Assembly (NCBI GenBank): GCA_003254925.1
Contig: QANZ01043248.1
Span: 1 to 64,000, forward strand
Source of the DNA: Chamaecrista fasciculata
Taxonomy: Eukaryota; Streptophyta; Magnoliopsida; Fabales; Fabaceae
DNA: 64,000 nt
Direction of reading: 5' to 3'
This document shows, piece by piece, positions 1 through 14,868 of the stretch. Position 1 is the first letter of the stretch; each line of letters begins with the position of its first letter. The notes beneath the pieces were generated by a model. The model ran no database searches and was not told where the DNA came from. It was given only the letters and a program-made list of their open reading frames with translations. Both the position numbers and the translations under genes were made by a program.

Positions 1-309
1 GTCACCCCTTTTTTAATACAAAACAAGTTATTTACATAATATATTTAGAGATCCGCCTACAAGAAATTTTGCAACGAAACAAAGCTTGATTCTTTTTATG
101 AAACAATGATTAATGATTTATACTGGGCCTTGGGCCAAGCTATGTTGAGAGATGGTTGAAAGATCTGTTATTTACTTAACAGGCTACAGAAATACACAGG
201 ACAGAAGGGAATGCAACAAGACATCTCTCTTCAACATCTTCAACGATAAAAAATGGACTAAATCTATTTTTTGGTCTCTGATTTTGTCTCAAAACTACAA
301 TTTAATTCT

Positions 310-532
310 TGTATATAGGAAATACACTTTTTAGTCTATGATTTTTTTAGAAATGCAAAATATTAAGTCTCTAAAACTTTATCAATAAGGATTAAGGACC
401 AAATAGTTTATATTTGTAAAAAAAAAAATTAATGACAAAAAATTGTAATTCACTATTTCGAACATCTAGGGACTAAATTTGTAAATTTACAATAAATGTA
501 AGGACTAAAAGTAGGTTTTCTCCTTAGAAATG
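310..532. repeat. Degenerate dispersed repeat, copy A
   Basis: This AT-rich non-coding stretch downstream of the receptor kinase gene contains phrases such as 'ggaccaaatagtt', 'gggactaaattt' and 'aggactaaaagtaggttttctc'. A diverged relative with the same order of phrases lies at 2395-2565 in an intron of that gene. The similarity was judged by eye, the ends are not sharp, and no target duplication was found. It is probably an old non-autonomous DNA element. Confidence 0.45.
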
Positions 533-553
533 GAAGCAGATTTCAGAATTATT

Positions 554-4274
<3,721 letters not shown>

Positions 4275-7145
4275 AATTTTACAACTGGGGATTTTAGGAG
4301 ACCATGGAGGATGTTGTGTGTATGATGATGATGATGAGGCTTCCTAGTATACCACAAACCACAATGATGATGTCATCAAAATTCGTTATGGAATACGTGT
4401 TGAATTGCAGAGCTAATTTGCAGTAGTACACTACCTACATCATGACACCCTTTCAGTCTTTAGTTGACTTTGGCTGCAAGATAATGATACTGATTGGATG
4501 GCAAATCCATTATTTTAATCAAGACACAGCTAGTCAATAATTTGAATCACTATTTATCTTTCTAGAAAATAAGGCGAAGACTTAGAAGTAAACATCTCTA
4601 TTTGTTTGATATTCGAGGGAGCGAAATTTCTGAGGCTGTGCCTCTTGCAGTTGGTCAGAGTTCCTTTTCTTAAATCTTAATTTACAGAACAAAACACGAT
4701 TTCAGCTTTTTTTTTTTTTTTAAAGAAACTGATTAAAAGGAATCCATTGAGAGTTGAGACAACAAAAATAATACACATTATGGAGTTCTGGTGGGTGTCA
4801 TTTTATTTTTATCTAGAAAGTATGACAAGCCACGTTTTAATATTGCAAATAAATAGTAATTACACTAAGTTTGTTAAATTTTGTTTCGCAAGAAAGAATA
4901 TGAAAACAAAAATTTTTAAACTCAATAGAGCTGTCTCTATCCAGTGTGGAAATGAGTGATAGTAAACCCTCCTTATTGTAATGTAAAGTCCATTTAATCA
5001 CCAACTTGAGTTGAACTATTTTTGGAATATTGGTAGAATTCTGAGGACTGAAGTGTGCTAGTCTTAATTTGCTGCAATAATGATATTTCATTTCATTCAA
5101 AGGCAATGGTTTTTCCTCGAATTAAGCATGAAAAGAAGACTTTTCCTTCTATTTCTTGTGATTGGAGTGGTGATGAATATACTTTATAATGCCGTGATGA
5201 TTCTTTTTTTCTTAGATAGACGTAAAAAAATAGTAAATTAAAATAATTATATATAAATTTAAAACATATTACAAGTACCAATTTTTTGTTAGATTTGCTT
5301 TTCACTTATATATTTTCTTCAAAGAAAAAAATTATGACATATTCGTATTGTTATTTATAATTCTCTTATTAGTATATTTATTTTCTATAACCCAAATCTA
5401 CATAAAAANTTTCATTACATAATTTTCTCATTACCATTTCATTACATAAAATCATCATTTCATTACCTACTTTTAATCCAAACACACCCTTAATATGTTT
5501 TCAAGTTCCAAAAACTCATAGAATTAGCTTAAAATTTAGCCAAAACAAAAGTTCTTATATTTATTGATAAACTAGAAATAAATCATATCTTACCTAGTTT
5601 AAATTGAGGGGGCTGCTAGAGAAAACACGCTGGAAATATCTGCAAAAGACTTCATAGGGAGGTCCTGCGAATGATACTCCGATAATCAAGTTAGATAGAG
5701 TTCGTAGTGAGTGTGAGTGAATTTTAAGTGAAAGTAGTAGCTAATTTTTAACTACAGATGTAAAACAGTATTAATAGTGTGAAGAAGTCCGGAGTGGAAC
5801 GGAAGAAGCTCTCTCGTGCTGACCCACGATTTCCAAGAATGGAGAGAGTGGGAGTTCGAGAAAAGTGGAGCAAGGTAATCGTGGGAGAGTGGGCATTCGC
5901 AGATCAACCGCTCACCCCGTCGTGTGTGCGACGTGGGATTGACCTTCTCAAGGGCCCTCCTGAGATGCACAGGAATGAGATTTGACCTAGTCCAACAGTC
6001 AAGTCAAGTGACGAACGCTCAAAATGTGATGTATGATTTATAAAATCATTTCCCCATTCAACTTGATGTTACTTTTATCTTAATTTGTGCCTAAACATGC
6101 TTTAAGTCAGCTATGCTCCTACGATGGCATCCTATATCAGTAACAAAATTATAAAGTGTCAAGCCGAGAAAAAGATAAATATCAAGAATCAAGAATATAA
6201 TGTATTGTGAAAATGTGAAATGTTATTCAGAAAAGGGTTCGGTAGGAAGCCAAACAGCCATGAGGCCCAAGAGCGAGATTTAGGCCCAAATCTGAAGTCT
6301 TGAAACACTACTCCAATCATGTATCTTTGTGACTGTTTTTTTTTTTTATCACCCAAATGCCTTGTTTATAATAAAAAAGTCTTAATAGTGACATATATCG
6401 ATTGCTGTCAACTGTTTCTGTTTTTTCTTAACCTATTAGAGACGTCCCAATCAATGCTTTTTTTCAATTGTATGAATCATAGTTAAGTTATTGATGAATA
6501 ATTGCAAAAATCTATGAATGTATCTATGATTGATTAATGTTTGGAGATGATGTGTCGAGTGCGTAGTGTAGGGGACCAGTCCTGTGATGCAATGCAACAT
6601 ATAGATATAAAAAGGTTAGGAGTGCAAAATTGGAGGGAACCATCTTGGAAGCAACGTGATGGCTCAGAAATCCAATGTATAGAGAGATACGTAGGTATGG
6701 AATATTTGAGAAGAGGAAGTTAAATCCAAAAGATTAGAAAGCAGACGAAATTTCTGTGAGGCTAACCCTTTTTCTGGCTTCTGGTCCTTTTTGTTGCATG
6801 CATGCCAAAAGGCCATAAGGTTTATTTGGGCAGCTTCCTTAGCTACAGCCTACACATACATATATTTCTTCCCTATATGGCCCCCAAACTAGGATGATTG
6901 ATGAAGACTCTCGCATATATATACCAAATCAATATATCATAATTGCTTCAATAAATTCCTTTCTGAAATCAATCGCGATACACACATCATTTCTTCCCGC
7001 CTTATCCATCTTCCTCACTAATCTCCTCAGTTTTCGCCTCATTTTTTTTCTTGCATTTCAATTTAATTTTCAAATTGATATGATTATAACTTACCAAGTC
7101 AGCTCCACTGCCTAAATCATCTCCTTGATTATATAGTGGTGTATA
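4275..7145. other. Intergenic region with kinase promoter and a decayed repeat
   Basis: No gene is supported here. The first few hundred bases are the upstream region of the minus-strand receptor kinase. One undetermined base is at 5409. A GC-richer block at about 5640-5990 has short open frames on both strands that match nothing I recognise. Its texture suggests part of an old LTR-retrotransposon end rather than a gene, but no LTR pair or target duplication was found. The rest is AT-rich. Confidence 0.5.
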
Positions 7146-7324
7146 TCTTATATTATATGGTTCTACCTTTTCTGGTCGTCCACATTTTAAAACTATAGTA
7201 CAAAATTAATAATAAGAGAAAAATTATTATTTGATCCCTTATTTTTTTACTGAGTTAACGATTTAGTCCCTCATTTATTTCACATACATATTTGCGTGCC
7301 CGTTAGGACACGCAAAGCCTCTAG
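7146..7324 (+). mobile_element. Short non-autonomous Helitron, tandem copy 1
   Basis: The 179-bp unit starts with TC (TCTTATATTATATGG) and ends with CTAG. It sits between A and T, as Helitron insertions do. A palindrome TGCGTG...CACGCA lies about 10 bases before the CTAG end, which is the usual Helitron 3' hairpin position. There is no terminal inverted repeat, no target duplication and no coding capacity. Copies lie at 7339-7518 and 60514-60661. Confidence 0.75.
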
Positions 7325-7338
7325 TATATATATATATA

Positions 7339-7518
7339 TCTTATATTATATGGCTTCACCCCTTTCTGGTCGTCCATGTTTAAAACTATAGTTTATGAAA
7401 TTAAAAATAAGAGAAAATTTACTATTTGGTCTCTCTTTTTTTACTAAGTTAACAATTTATTCCTTTATTTATTTTACATACATATTTGCGTGCCCATTAG
7501 GACACGCAAAGCCCCTAG
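7339..7518 (+). mobile_element. Short non-autonomous Helitron, tandem copy 2
   Basis: The 180-bp unit has the same TC start, hairpin and CTAG end as 7146-7324. The two copies are in the same orientation, separated by a 14-base TA-rich spacer. The loop differs by one base (CCCATTAGGA against CCCGTTAGGA). The arrangement fits insertion into, or rolling-circle duplication across, a TA-rich target. Confidence 0.75.
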
Positions 7519-7590
7519 TATAATATATGGCTTTTATAGTAATATTATAGTGAACATAAAATTTGTTCCTTAAAAAATATACAAGTTGAT

Positions 7591-7793
7591 AGAGTAAATT
7601 AACAATTTGGTATCTGAAATATCACTAAGTTGATGACTCGATTCTGAAAAATTAAAATACACAGTTTAATCTCTGAAAAATTATAAAAATATACTTGTTA
7701 GTTTTTTTATGGACTAAATTATATACCGTTTTTCTTTTAGGGATTGAGTTGACAATTGGTTAATTTATCAAGGACTAAATTAATAATTTACTC
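7591..7793. mobile_element. Fold-back MITE with 9-bp target duplication, Mutator type
   Basis: The 203-bp element is flanked by the exact direct repeat CAAGTTGAT (7582-7590 and 7794-7802). Its ends are inverted: GAGTAAATTA on the left against TAATTTACTC on the right. The pairing continues inward, with mismatches, for about 60 bases. A 9-bp target duplication is typical of Mutator-like elements. It contains no open frame of note. Confidence 0.75.
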
Positions 7794-7802
7794 CAAGTTG
7801 AT

Positions 7803-8391
7803 ATCTCAATCACTAAAAGTTTAATTTATACACTTTCAAACATTGAATATCATGGAAATAATCTAATTTAATCCTGTTAGTTTATTTCACAGGACTGACT
7901 TATATGGATAAAATGATTAAAATATATTAGTTTCATCCCTTTATAAACTATATTTTAGTTATGAATTCATATATCTTTGGAGTTACTGAATCATATATAT
8001 ATACTCTAAATTAATATTAATTCCAAAGTGGGGAAGGCAACAAAAGTAAGGAGGGGAATATGTGGGTCAAGTTTTGGGGCATAGCTAGGCTCCGAGGTAC
8101 CTCATAGCATCTTCCTTTTTCGATCTCTGTTATTGTATTTTAGGCGTTTTGGAATAGACAGGAATAGTGTAAACCAGAAGCGAAATTAAAACAATCAATT
8201 AATAACTATATAATCTTTGTGAAGCGTATGTTAGCCCTATTAGACAACATATAGCCTCTTCCCATGCAACTTCCTGGAAAGAAGTGGCCATACCCACACA
8301 CATTAATTCTCTAACTTTAACCCAAAAAAGAAAAACAAAAATTGTCAACTTATCAATCATTATCGACCCATGATCAAATCCTACACCATCT
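7803..8391. other. AT-rich spacer and upstream region of the EF-hand gene
   Basis: No gene or sharp repeat was seen. The right part is the promoter region of the gene starting at 8462. Confidence 0.5.
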
Positions 8392-8400
8392 TATATATAA
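8392..8400 (+). promoter_or_regulatory. TATA box of the EF-hand gene
   Basis: TATATATAA lies 62-70 bases before the ATG at 8462. This implies a short leader starting near 8425-8430. It is the only TATA-like run at a suitable distance. Confidence 0.55.
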
Positions 8401-8461
8401 ATATAGTTGCTCTCTCTATAATTATACACTCACCCAGCAAAACAGAGTGAAGCAAGCATCA

Positions 8462-8809
8462 ATGGCGTCGTCGAAGAAGGGGGTGGTTTTCGAGGACTAC
8501 TTCCCGAAGATGATGCAGAAGCTTGGGACTCAGGGATTTATGAAAGAACTAAGAAAAGGGTTTGAGCTTTTAATGGAGAGAGAAAGAAGGGTGATCACAT
8601 TCGAGAGCTTGAAGAAGAACTCTGCATTGTTGGGATTGCAGGGGATGAGTGATGAGGAAATCATGTGTATGCTTCGAGAAGGTGATTTGGATGGCGATGG
8701 AGCTCTCTCTGAAATGGAGTTTTGTACACTCATGTTCAGGTTGAGCCCTGATCTCATGAACAACTCTAAGCAGCTCTTGCAAGATGCCATTTTTGATTAT
8801 GATTATTGA
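8462..8809 (+). CDS. EF-hand calcium-binding protein, PBP1/KIC type, 115 aa
   Basis: This is a small single-exon calcium sensor of the family that includes PINOID-binding protein 1 and KIC, the calcium-dependent partner of the kinesin-like KCBP. One canonical EF-hand loop is visible, DLDGDGALSEME, at about residues 78-89, with Asp, Asp, Asp, Ser and Glu at the expected ligand positions. An N-terminal helix region (VVFEDYFPKMMQKLG) and the C-terminal stretch FRLSPDLMNNSKQLL match the family layout. The frame is open further upstream to 8342, but the methionine at 8462 is chosen because it starts the conserved MASSKKG region and lies a leader's length after the TATA box. Family proteins are typically 110-135 residues without introns. 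By analogy it may relay calcium signals to auxin transport or trichome and cytoskeletal control; that is inference. Confidence 0.9.
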   Translation: MASSKKGVVFEDYFPKMMQKLGTQGFMKELRKGFELLMERERRVITFESLKKNSALLGLQGMSDEEIMCMLREGDLDGDGALSEMEFCTLMFRLSPDLMNNSKQLLQDAIFDYDY

Positions 8810-9694
8810 TTCATTCTTACATTTTCATTCCCTCTTACTCTGTTTCCCTTTCATTCCCTTTTATTCTTATTACTTATGCTCTTATGCATGCCACTCTTCC
8901 TCTCTTCTTTCTTCTCTCTCGTTTGTAATTGCAGATTGCTATTCACTTTTTTCATGCTCTATCAACCCTCAATTTCATATTTTTTTTCTTCCTACACATT
9001 ATGATTTTGGATACATATCCACAGATGGTGTAAAAGCGAGCTGGAAAATGTGGTGTTCATACGAAACATAACCCACAAATTGTTCACAACCAATATTTAA
9101 TTTAGCAATATACAATGCAAGAGCTACTAGATCTATATATGCTGGAAAATGATGTGGGTTTAGGTCATTCCAAAGATTTTCTATCATAAACAATAACAAC
9201 CAGGATCCCTTACTTAAATTTTATCAATCATGAAATCAAGAATACAGTGAGATTTTCATTTTCTTTTAGAGGAACTCGCATTTATGTCATTCTAAGGTTA
9301 TTAAAATAAAAAAATAAAGAATGAATTTCATATATGGTGTATAAAAGGGTGTTAAATATTTTTGCTTATTTATTTATACCCAAGCCAAACAGATTCTGAT
9401 TTTTTTTTCTTTATTTCTTTCGGAAATTGATATTGATTGTCGTTGCAACTAATTAATGAAAGAAAGAGAGGGAAAGATATGGAGGATGTGTAGTAGGTAA
9501 AGAAGACGACGACAAGCAAAAATGTAGTGAGGCATGTGAACAACAATTGAGAGGAAACTTCTAAAGTCTAAACTCTTTGACTTGAAGATGCTTAAGATGC
9601 TTTTAAATATACAAAATGGCTGCGTGGTGTGTGTATAGCCATTAGCCAGCCATTCATACACACCAAATGAACAAGTTTTTTTATTTTTTCTTTC
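8810..9694. other. 3' region of the EF-hand gene and spacer
   Basis: Pyrimidine-rich sequence to about 9000 is probably the 3' untranslated region. Beyond it no gene or sharp repeat was seen; the short open frames have no recognisable domain. Confidence 0.45.
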
Positions 9695-9704
9695 GATTAC
9701 ACAT

Positions 9705-10963
9705 AGGGGTGTTCAAAAGTCGGTTTGGACAATTTTTTTCATCCGAACCGAACAGATTGGATGACAACCAAAGTCATCCAATCAATCCAGTCATTTTGAG
9801 TCATCCAAACCAATCCAAACCGACTTCAATCGGTTTAGATTGGATCGGTTAATCGGTTCCTCTATTTTTTTAGATAAAAATCTGAAAACTTCATAACAAC
9901 TCAAAAAAATTCAGAATCAATGCATATTAATCTCTAATTTTATGTAGGCAGGAATGTGGATCATACAATTGTTCACATGAGGCAGGAATGTGGTAATTCT
10001 CTTAAGTCTTAACTATCATTTAAAAGCAGCCCATTGAATCTAATAGCATCAATAACTAGAATTTTGTAAAAGAACAAAAATCACGAGACTCAAATCTCAT
10101 GTCCTTGTTACTTGTTAGCACCAACCACCCTCCCTACTTCCTTTCCTTTCTTCAATAACACAAATGTCGGCATCGCCTCCACCTGAAATTCCTGTGCCAC
10201 ATCCTGATTTTAAAAGTCAATTGAAAACAGAAATCTATCAGAATCGAGGAACAAAAAATACACCAAAAGTCCAAAATGATACTATATACTGAAATTTAGA
10301 GAAACAAGAGACTTACAGATAGTTCGTCAACATCGATCTTGACGAATTCAACACCGGTGAATTTTTCGGCCATGGCGTGGATGGCCGGCTCTATGAATTT
10401 ACACAGTCCGCACCATGACGCTGAGAAGTCAATCACGATCTTCCCTCCAACAATAATCAAAACCAGAGAGAAAGATTCAGCAGACCAAATAATACTCAGA
10501 TCTCAGTATACGAGCAAGACGGCAGCGACGGCAGCACACAGCAAGCAGCGACGAGCAGCGACGAGCACGACGACGGAAACGACGAGCAACACATAGCACG
10601 ACGACGGCAGCGACGACCACGACGACGACCACGGCGATTTTGTGACTGGCGAGAAATGATGGCGACGAGCACGGCGGATTGCGACTAGGGTTAAGAGAAA
10701 AAAGGAAAGGGGGAGAAGGAGAAATGATGCGTGGCGACTAGCGAGACAGAGTTAATCTATGGGTTAGGGACTTAGGGTTTTTTTTAATTTAATCTTTAGG
10801 TAATCGGTTCGGTTCGGTCGGTTTTATGTGAAAAAAAAAACCGAACCGAACCAATGTAATTTTCTTAATTTCAATCCAATACAACCGATTCTATAATCGT
10901 TTTGATTGGATCGGTTTGGATCGGATCGGTTGAGTTTATATTGGTTTGGATCTGAACACCCCT
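9705..10963. mobile_element. Pack-type Mutator-like element carrying a thioredoxin h fragment
   Basis: The 1259-bp insertion is bounded by the perfect inverted ends AGGGGTGTTC and GAACACCCCT. It is flanked by the exact 10-bp direct repeat GATTACACAT (9695-9704 and 10964-10973). Subterminal regions are rich in GGTTCGGTTCGG and GGATCGGTT-type repeats, inverted between the two ends. The 10-bp duplication points to the Mutator superfamily, although the inverted ends are short. Inside are a captured thioredoxin gene fragment (10116-10447) and a CGACGA-rich block (about 10510-10700) of unknown origin. No transposase is present. A possible decayed relative lies at 59465-60107. Confidence 0.8.
10116..10447 (-). 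pseudogene. Captured thioredoxin h fragment, two exons and intron
   Basis: On the minus strand, 10447-10317 encodes KIVIDFSASWCGLCK and continues to VKIDVDELS. It ends at a GTAAGT donor. After an intron, 10205-10116 encodes [20 protein letters not shown] and then GRVVGANK. This is the core of a thioredoxin h, with the redox motif changed from WCGPC to WCGLC. Both splice signals are retained, so the fragment was taken as DNA and not as a retrocopy. The N-terminus and C-terminal end of the domain are missing. The fragment lies wholly inside the transposon at 9705-10963. A fusion transcript is possible but not shown. Confidence 0.85.
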
Positions 10964-11489
10964 GATTACACATGATAATAGGAAAGCCCCGACCAAACAA
11001 TCATTTTCAGTAAATTATTTATTTATTTTTGCTACAAGGAGGACAAGATACGTCAATTATTATTTTTTTTAAAAATAATATTAACAGCACACTTAGCTTA
11101 CCAACGCCTAGTTTTATTTATTTATTAATTTTTACAATTGAGTCGGAAAACACATGGACCCTTCTAGATCAATGGAAAAAATATAAAAATTATTTATAAT
11201 AAAGAAAAATCTCATTTTACTCAAGAATGTTAGACTTATAAATATAATTCTTTATATATTGAGTATAATAGTTATCAATGCATTATCATTGAACTAGGAG
11301 ATAGTTCACAAATTACATCATGACATTATGAGACCCATCATAATTCATAACTCACAAATTCACAATGGATAAGCCATACCATTAAGTGTGTTGTGGACAC
11401 GCGTTCATTTGGGATTCCTCATTCTATATCTCAATAGTCCTGTGCTTCCAACTCTAATCTATTTTATGAAGTATGAACGCTGATATAGA

Positions 11490-11810
11490 TACGAAATACG
11501 ACACAGATACAGACACACAGATACAGATACACTGATATGTCAGATTTTTGAAATTACATGACACGACACGACATATATTTATATATATAAATAATTAAAA
11601 ATTCATAAATTTTGATGAAAAATTTAAAAATTACAATATCTATTCATAATATATATCATATGTGATATTATTTTCTATTGTTTGTCATGATAAAATCATA
11701 AAAAATTGATTTTATATTCTAAAACTTATGAATATGTGTCGTGTGGGTGTCATACAGGTGTCAGACATGGACACGTGTCCGACACGGTGACACGCTGCTA
11801 AAATGAAGTG
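11490..11810. repeat. GACACG-rich dispersed element, copy 1
   Basis: Both ends are rich in GACACG/CGTGTC-type words in opposite orientation. The core is AT-rich ('catatatttatatatataaataatt', then 'aattacaatatctattcata'). The same core and ends recur at 37808-38112. This suggests a non-autonomous transposon of about 300 bp. No clear target duplication was found, so the superfamily is not assigned. Confidence 0.6.
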
Positions 11811-11861
11811 TCAATGCTTTATACAATTTATCTCTCGGTTTTTTAATTATGAGTGATAGTG

Positions 11862-11878
11862 TTTTTTTTTTGGTCAAA
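11862..11878 (-). mobile_element. Micro poly(A) insertion, imperfect flanks
   Basis: Read on the minus strand the insert is TTTGACCAAAAAAAAAA. The flanks GAGTGATAGTG (11851-11861) and GAGTGTAGTTTG (11879-11890) match with one gap. It resembles the better members of the set but its target duplication is degraded. Confidence 0.35.
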
Positions 11879-13270
11879 GAGTGTAGTTTGTGGTTCTCTG
11901 TATAGTAATTGAAGGCCCTTTGGTCCTATTGGGCCTTCTCAAATGTTATGGATCAGGCTGGGTTAAACAAGTTCCTTAACATGTCTCGAAGGTTGCAAGA
12001 CTTATATCATTCAAGAAATATTTATTTGTATTTTGTAAGCTTTCAAACTTCTGCTAAAGTTCTATATTTTTTGAGTTAAAAAAGCATTCTTAGATTGCTA
12101 TAAAACAAAAAATGCCTGTAAAGTTTTGTTTACTTCTTGTTTTAAATTGTATTTTTTTAAGTTAGAAAATAAAACTTGACAAATAGTAATCTTTAAAGAT
12201 CCGCACGGCGTCATTACTCCTTGTCTCTGCACAACTAAAATCATTTTCAACAGATTCCTTGGTTCATTATTGGGTTTACAATTGGGGATTAATAAATCAA
12301 ATCAATTCATTAAGAGAGATTCTATTGGAAAACAAAGGCGAAATTTATAGGTACTACATTGTGGATATATATAAAAGATAGATTTGGTGTTTGTGGTGTG
12401 AATTGTAAAGGGCCATTGTTGATGGTAGAGGCGAATGGAATGGAATGGATGTTAGGTAATGTGTTATTTGTGATGTGAAAGGTGGGGACAATTTTGCTAT
12501 GCTGTGGACAAAGACAAAGTAAGTAATAATAACTAATAAGTGTGTGAGATCAAAGATGCCTTAATTATATATTATAGTTAATTAATTATTAATTAACGGT
12601 TGGAAGGGGTTGGCTGAGTCTGATTGATCTCATCATAAATTAGTATTTGACACCTATTATCAATTTGGTTTCCATCGTCACTATCCAACTTCCCTCACAT
12701 TCAGATTTTAAATAGTTTTTAAAAGGAAAAAAAGAAAGAAAGAAGAAGAACAACTTGTATTGATATTAATGTATTCTTCTGTAATTTTTTTTTTTATTTT
12801 ATAAAATCTGTTTGAATTGGATGGTTAACAATTTCTCTTTTCAATGGGAGTTTTAGTGCGAATGGAGAGGAGAAGACATTAATGGACACTAATAAAGTGG
12901 AGGGAGAGGATATTAATGGACTAAGTAGATATGTTGTTTGGGAGTTTTTAATGGAGAAAGAGATGGACACATGATAATCTTGCTAAATTAATAATATTTT
13001 ATCCCTAAATTTGAAATAATTTTATAGATTTTGGTCCCTGAATTTGTACTAAATAATAGGATTTAGAAATATCAATAATATTAATAAAATTATGGGGTAT
13101 AATTGTCTAAAAAATTTTTAAAGTTGTCCACTCCATCCTTCGCTCCCCAATTTGGGTTGCTAACAAAAATCAAATTTTGGGGTACCAATGGGTGCTTTGG
13201 AGGCACATCTTGTCCATTCCTTTTCTCCCTAAAAAAAAAATCCAAACAACCATTTTTAATCTTTTGTCCT

Positions 13271-13488
13271 TGTTGAGAAATCTAGAATTATCTAGAATTA
13301 TTTTATTTCCTATTTTATAATTATCTTTTAAGATTAGAAATATCCTAGAAGAATCTGATTTATATCTTATCAAATATTAGATGAGATATCTTAGTAGATA
13401 TTAGCAAGTTTTTCTCTTATTTAAGCATTATAAACCTTTTCTCTTTTGATGAAATAATATTACGAATATCATTCTCCGAAAATCAACA
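13271..13488 (+). repeat. 5' LTR of the 1.4-kb element
   Basis: This starts TGTTGAGAAATC and ends AAAATCAACA, the TG...CA termini of an LTR. It has 218 bases against 230 in the 3' copy. The 3' copy carries a small internal duplication near 'atattagattagatattagatg'. Confidence 0.85.
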
Positions 13489-14487
13489 TGGTATCAAAGC
13501 CACGTTTCCCTTTTGATCCCGGATGAATTTTCTTCTGGTTGTGAAATTTCTTCCCCTGTCCAGTGAGCAAACTTGGTTAGGGTTTAGTTGGTCCTTTTTT
13601 CAAAGTCTTCATTTTGTGTCACCGTCGGCAGGGATGGAGGCAGAGGCCGCCGGACGGTCATTCCCCGAAGTCCAGTGTCCAACAAGGCTGCGCGTGAGCC
13701 TCACGCGCCGCTCAAGCATTTTTGCGACTTCTCACGCGCCGGCGCGTGGAGGCTCCGATCATTTGCGCCTTTGTCGCCGACCTATTTCCGGCGACCCCCA
13801 ACTGTCATATGGTGGTTTTTAGCGGCTGTTTGTGAACCCTCTTTGTTGAAGAAAGGGTTTTGTTGCACTTTGGTTGGCAAATGGCTATATTGCTTCTAGC
13901 TAACTAATAATTTTTTTTAATGGCCTCTGAGGTTCTAAAAGGAGTACAAGCTCTAGTGAAGAGAGCCCCTGAGACTCGAAAGAACACAAGTCATCATTGT
14001 TTGTATGGCCACTGAGGTTCACGAAACGAGTACAAGCTTTAGAGGAAGAGATCATCTGAGACTCCAACAAGAACACAAGTCATCACTAGTTTCGTCCTTC
14101 ATTGACGAATTGATCTTTGGCCCTCATTGCCATTGATCTTTGGCCTTCATTTCCATTATATTTATTCGGCCTTCATTGTCGTACGTCCTTCATTGACGAA
14201 TTGATCTTTGGCCTTCATTGCCATTATATTTATTCGACCTTCATTGCCGTATGTTCTTAATTATATTGACGTATTGATCTTCGACTTTCATTGCCATACG
14301 TCCTTCATTGACGTATTGATCTTCGGCCTTCATTGCCATACGTCCATCATTGACAAATTAACATTCGGCCTTCATTGCCGTTATCTTCTTCCAATGACAA
14401 CAATGTTTAAGGAAACTCAAATCTCAATCAAGATCCAAGCTGCGAATGGAGTGAGTGGAAAATTCCAATTCTCAGCTTGAGGGGGAT

Positions 14488-14717
14488 TGTTGAGAAATCT
14501 AGGATAATCTAGAATTATTTTATTTCCTATTTTATAATTATCTTTTAAGATTAGAAATATCTTAGTAAAATCTGATTTATATCTTATCAAATATTAGATT
14601 AGATATTAGATGTGATATCTTAGTAAATATTAAGAAATTTTTCTCTTATTTAAGCATTATAAACATTTTCTCTTTTGATGAAATAATATTACGAATATCA
14701 TTATCCAAAAATCAAGA
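14488..14717 (+). repeat. 3' LTR of the 1.4-kb element
   Basis: It starts TGTTGAGAAATC like the 5' LTR but ends AAAATCAAGA, with the terminal CA changed to GA. The differences from the 5' copy indicate an insertion that is not recent. Confidence 0.8.
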
Positions 14718-14868
14718 GTCCCTTCCACTCCTCTCCAATCTCCATTCTCTCATTGACACCGCGTCCAAACACAGCCTAAGTGACATCCGCAAGTTAAACG
14801 TAGAGTTCGATGTTTCTTTTTTTTACATGGAACGGAAAGAAAACTAAAAACAACAAAAACAGAAAAAA

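Larger units (their letters stand above)
10974..13270. other. AT-rich spacer without a gene
   Basis: No coding region is supported. It contains the GACACG-rich repeat at 11490-11810 and one probable micro-insertion at 11862-11878. The rest is AT-rich with short frames only. Confidence 0.5.
13271..14717 (+). mobile_element. Non-autonomous LTR retrotransposon of 1.4 kb
   Basis: The two long terminal repeats are 13271-13488 and 14488-14717. Directly after the 5' LTR is TGGTATCAAAGCC, a primer-binding site of the initiator-Met tRNA type common in Copia elements. Directly before the 3' LTR is the purine tract TTGAGGGGGAT. The flanking target duplication is gtcct on the left and gtccc on the right. 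The internal 1.0 kb has no gag, protease, integrase or reverse transcriptase. A short open frame at 13523-13822 is leader-like and GC-rich. Internal direct repeats occupy 13920-14095 and 14095-14395. It would need enzymes from a full-length relative to move. Confidence 0.85.

Noticed and set aside
5752..5985. Overlapping 68- and 72-codon frames on opposite strands
   Set aside because: Open frames on both strands in a short GC-richer block without a known domain; more likely a fragment of an old repeat.
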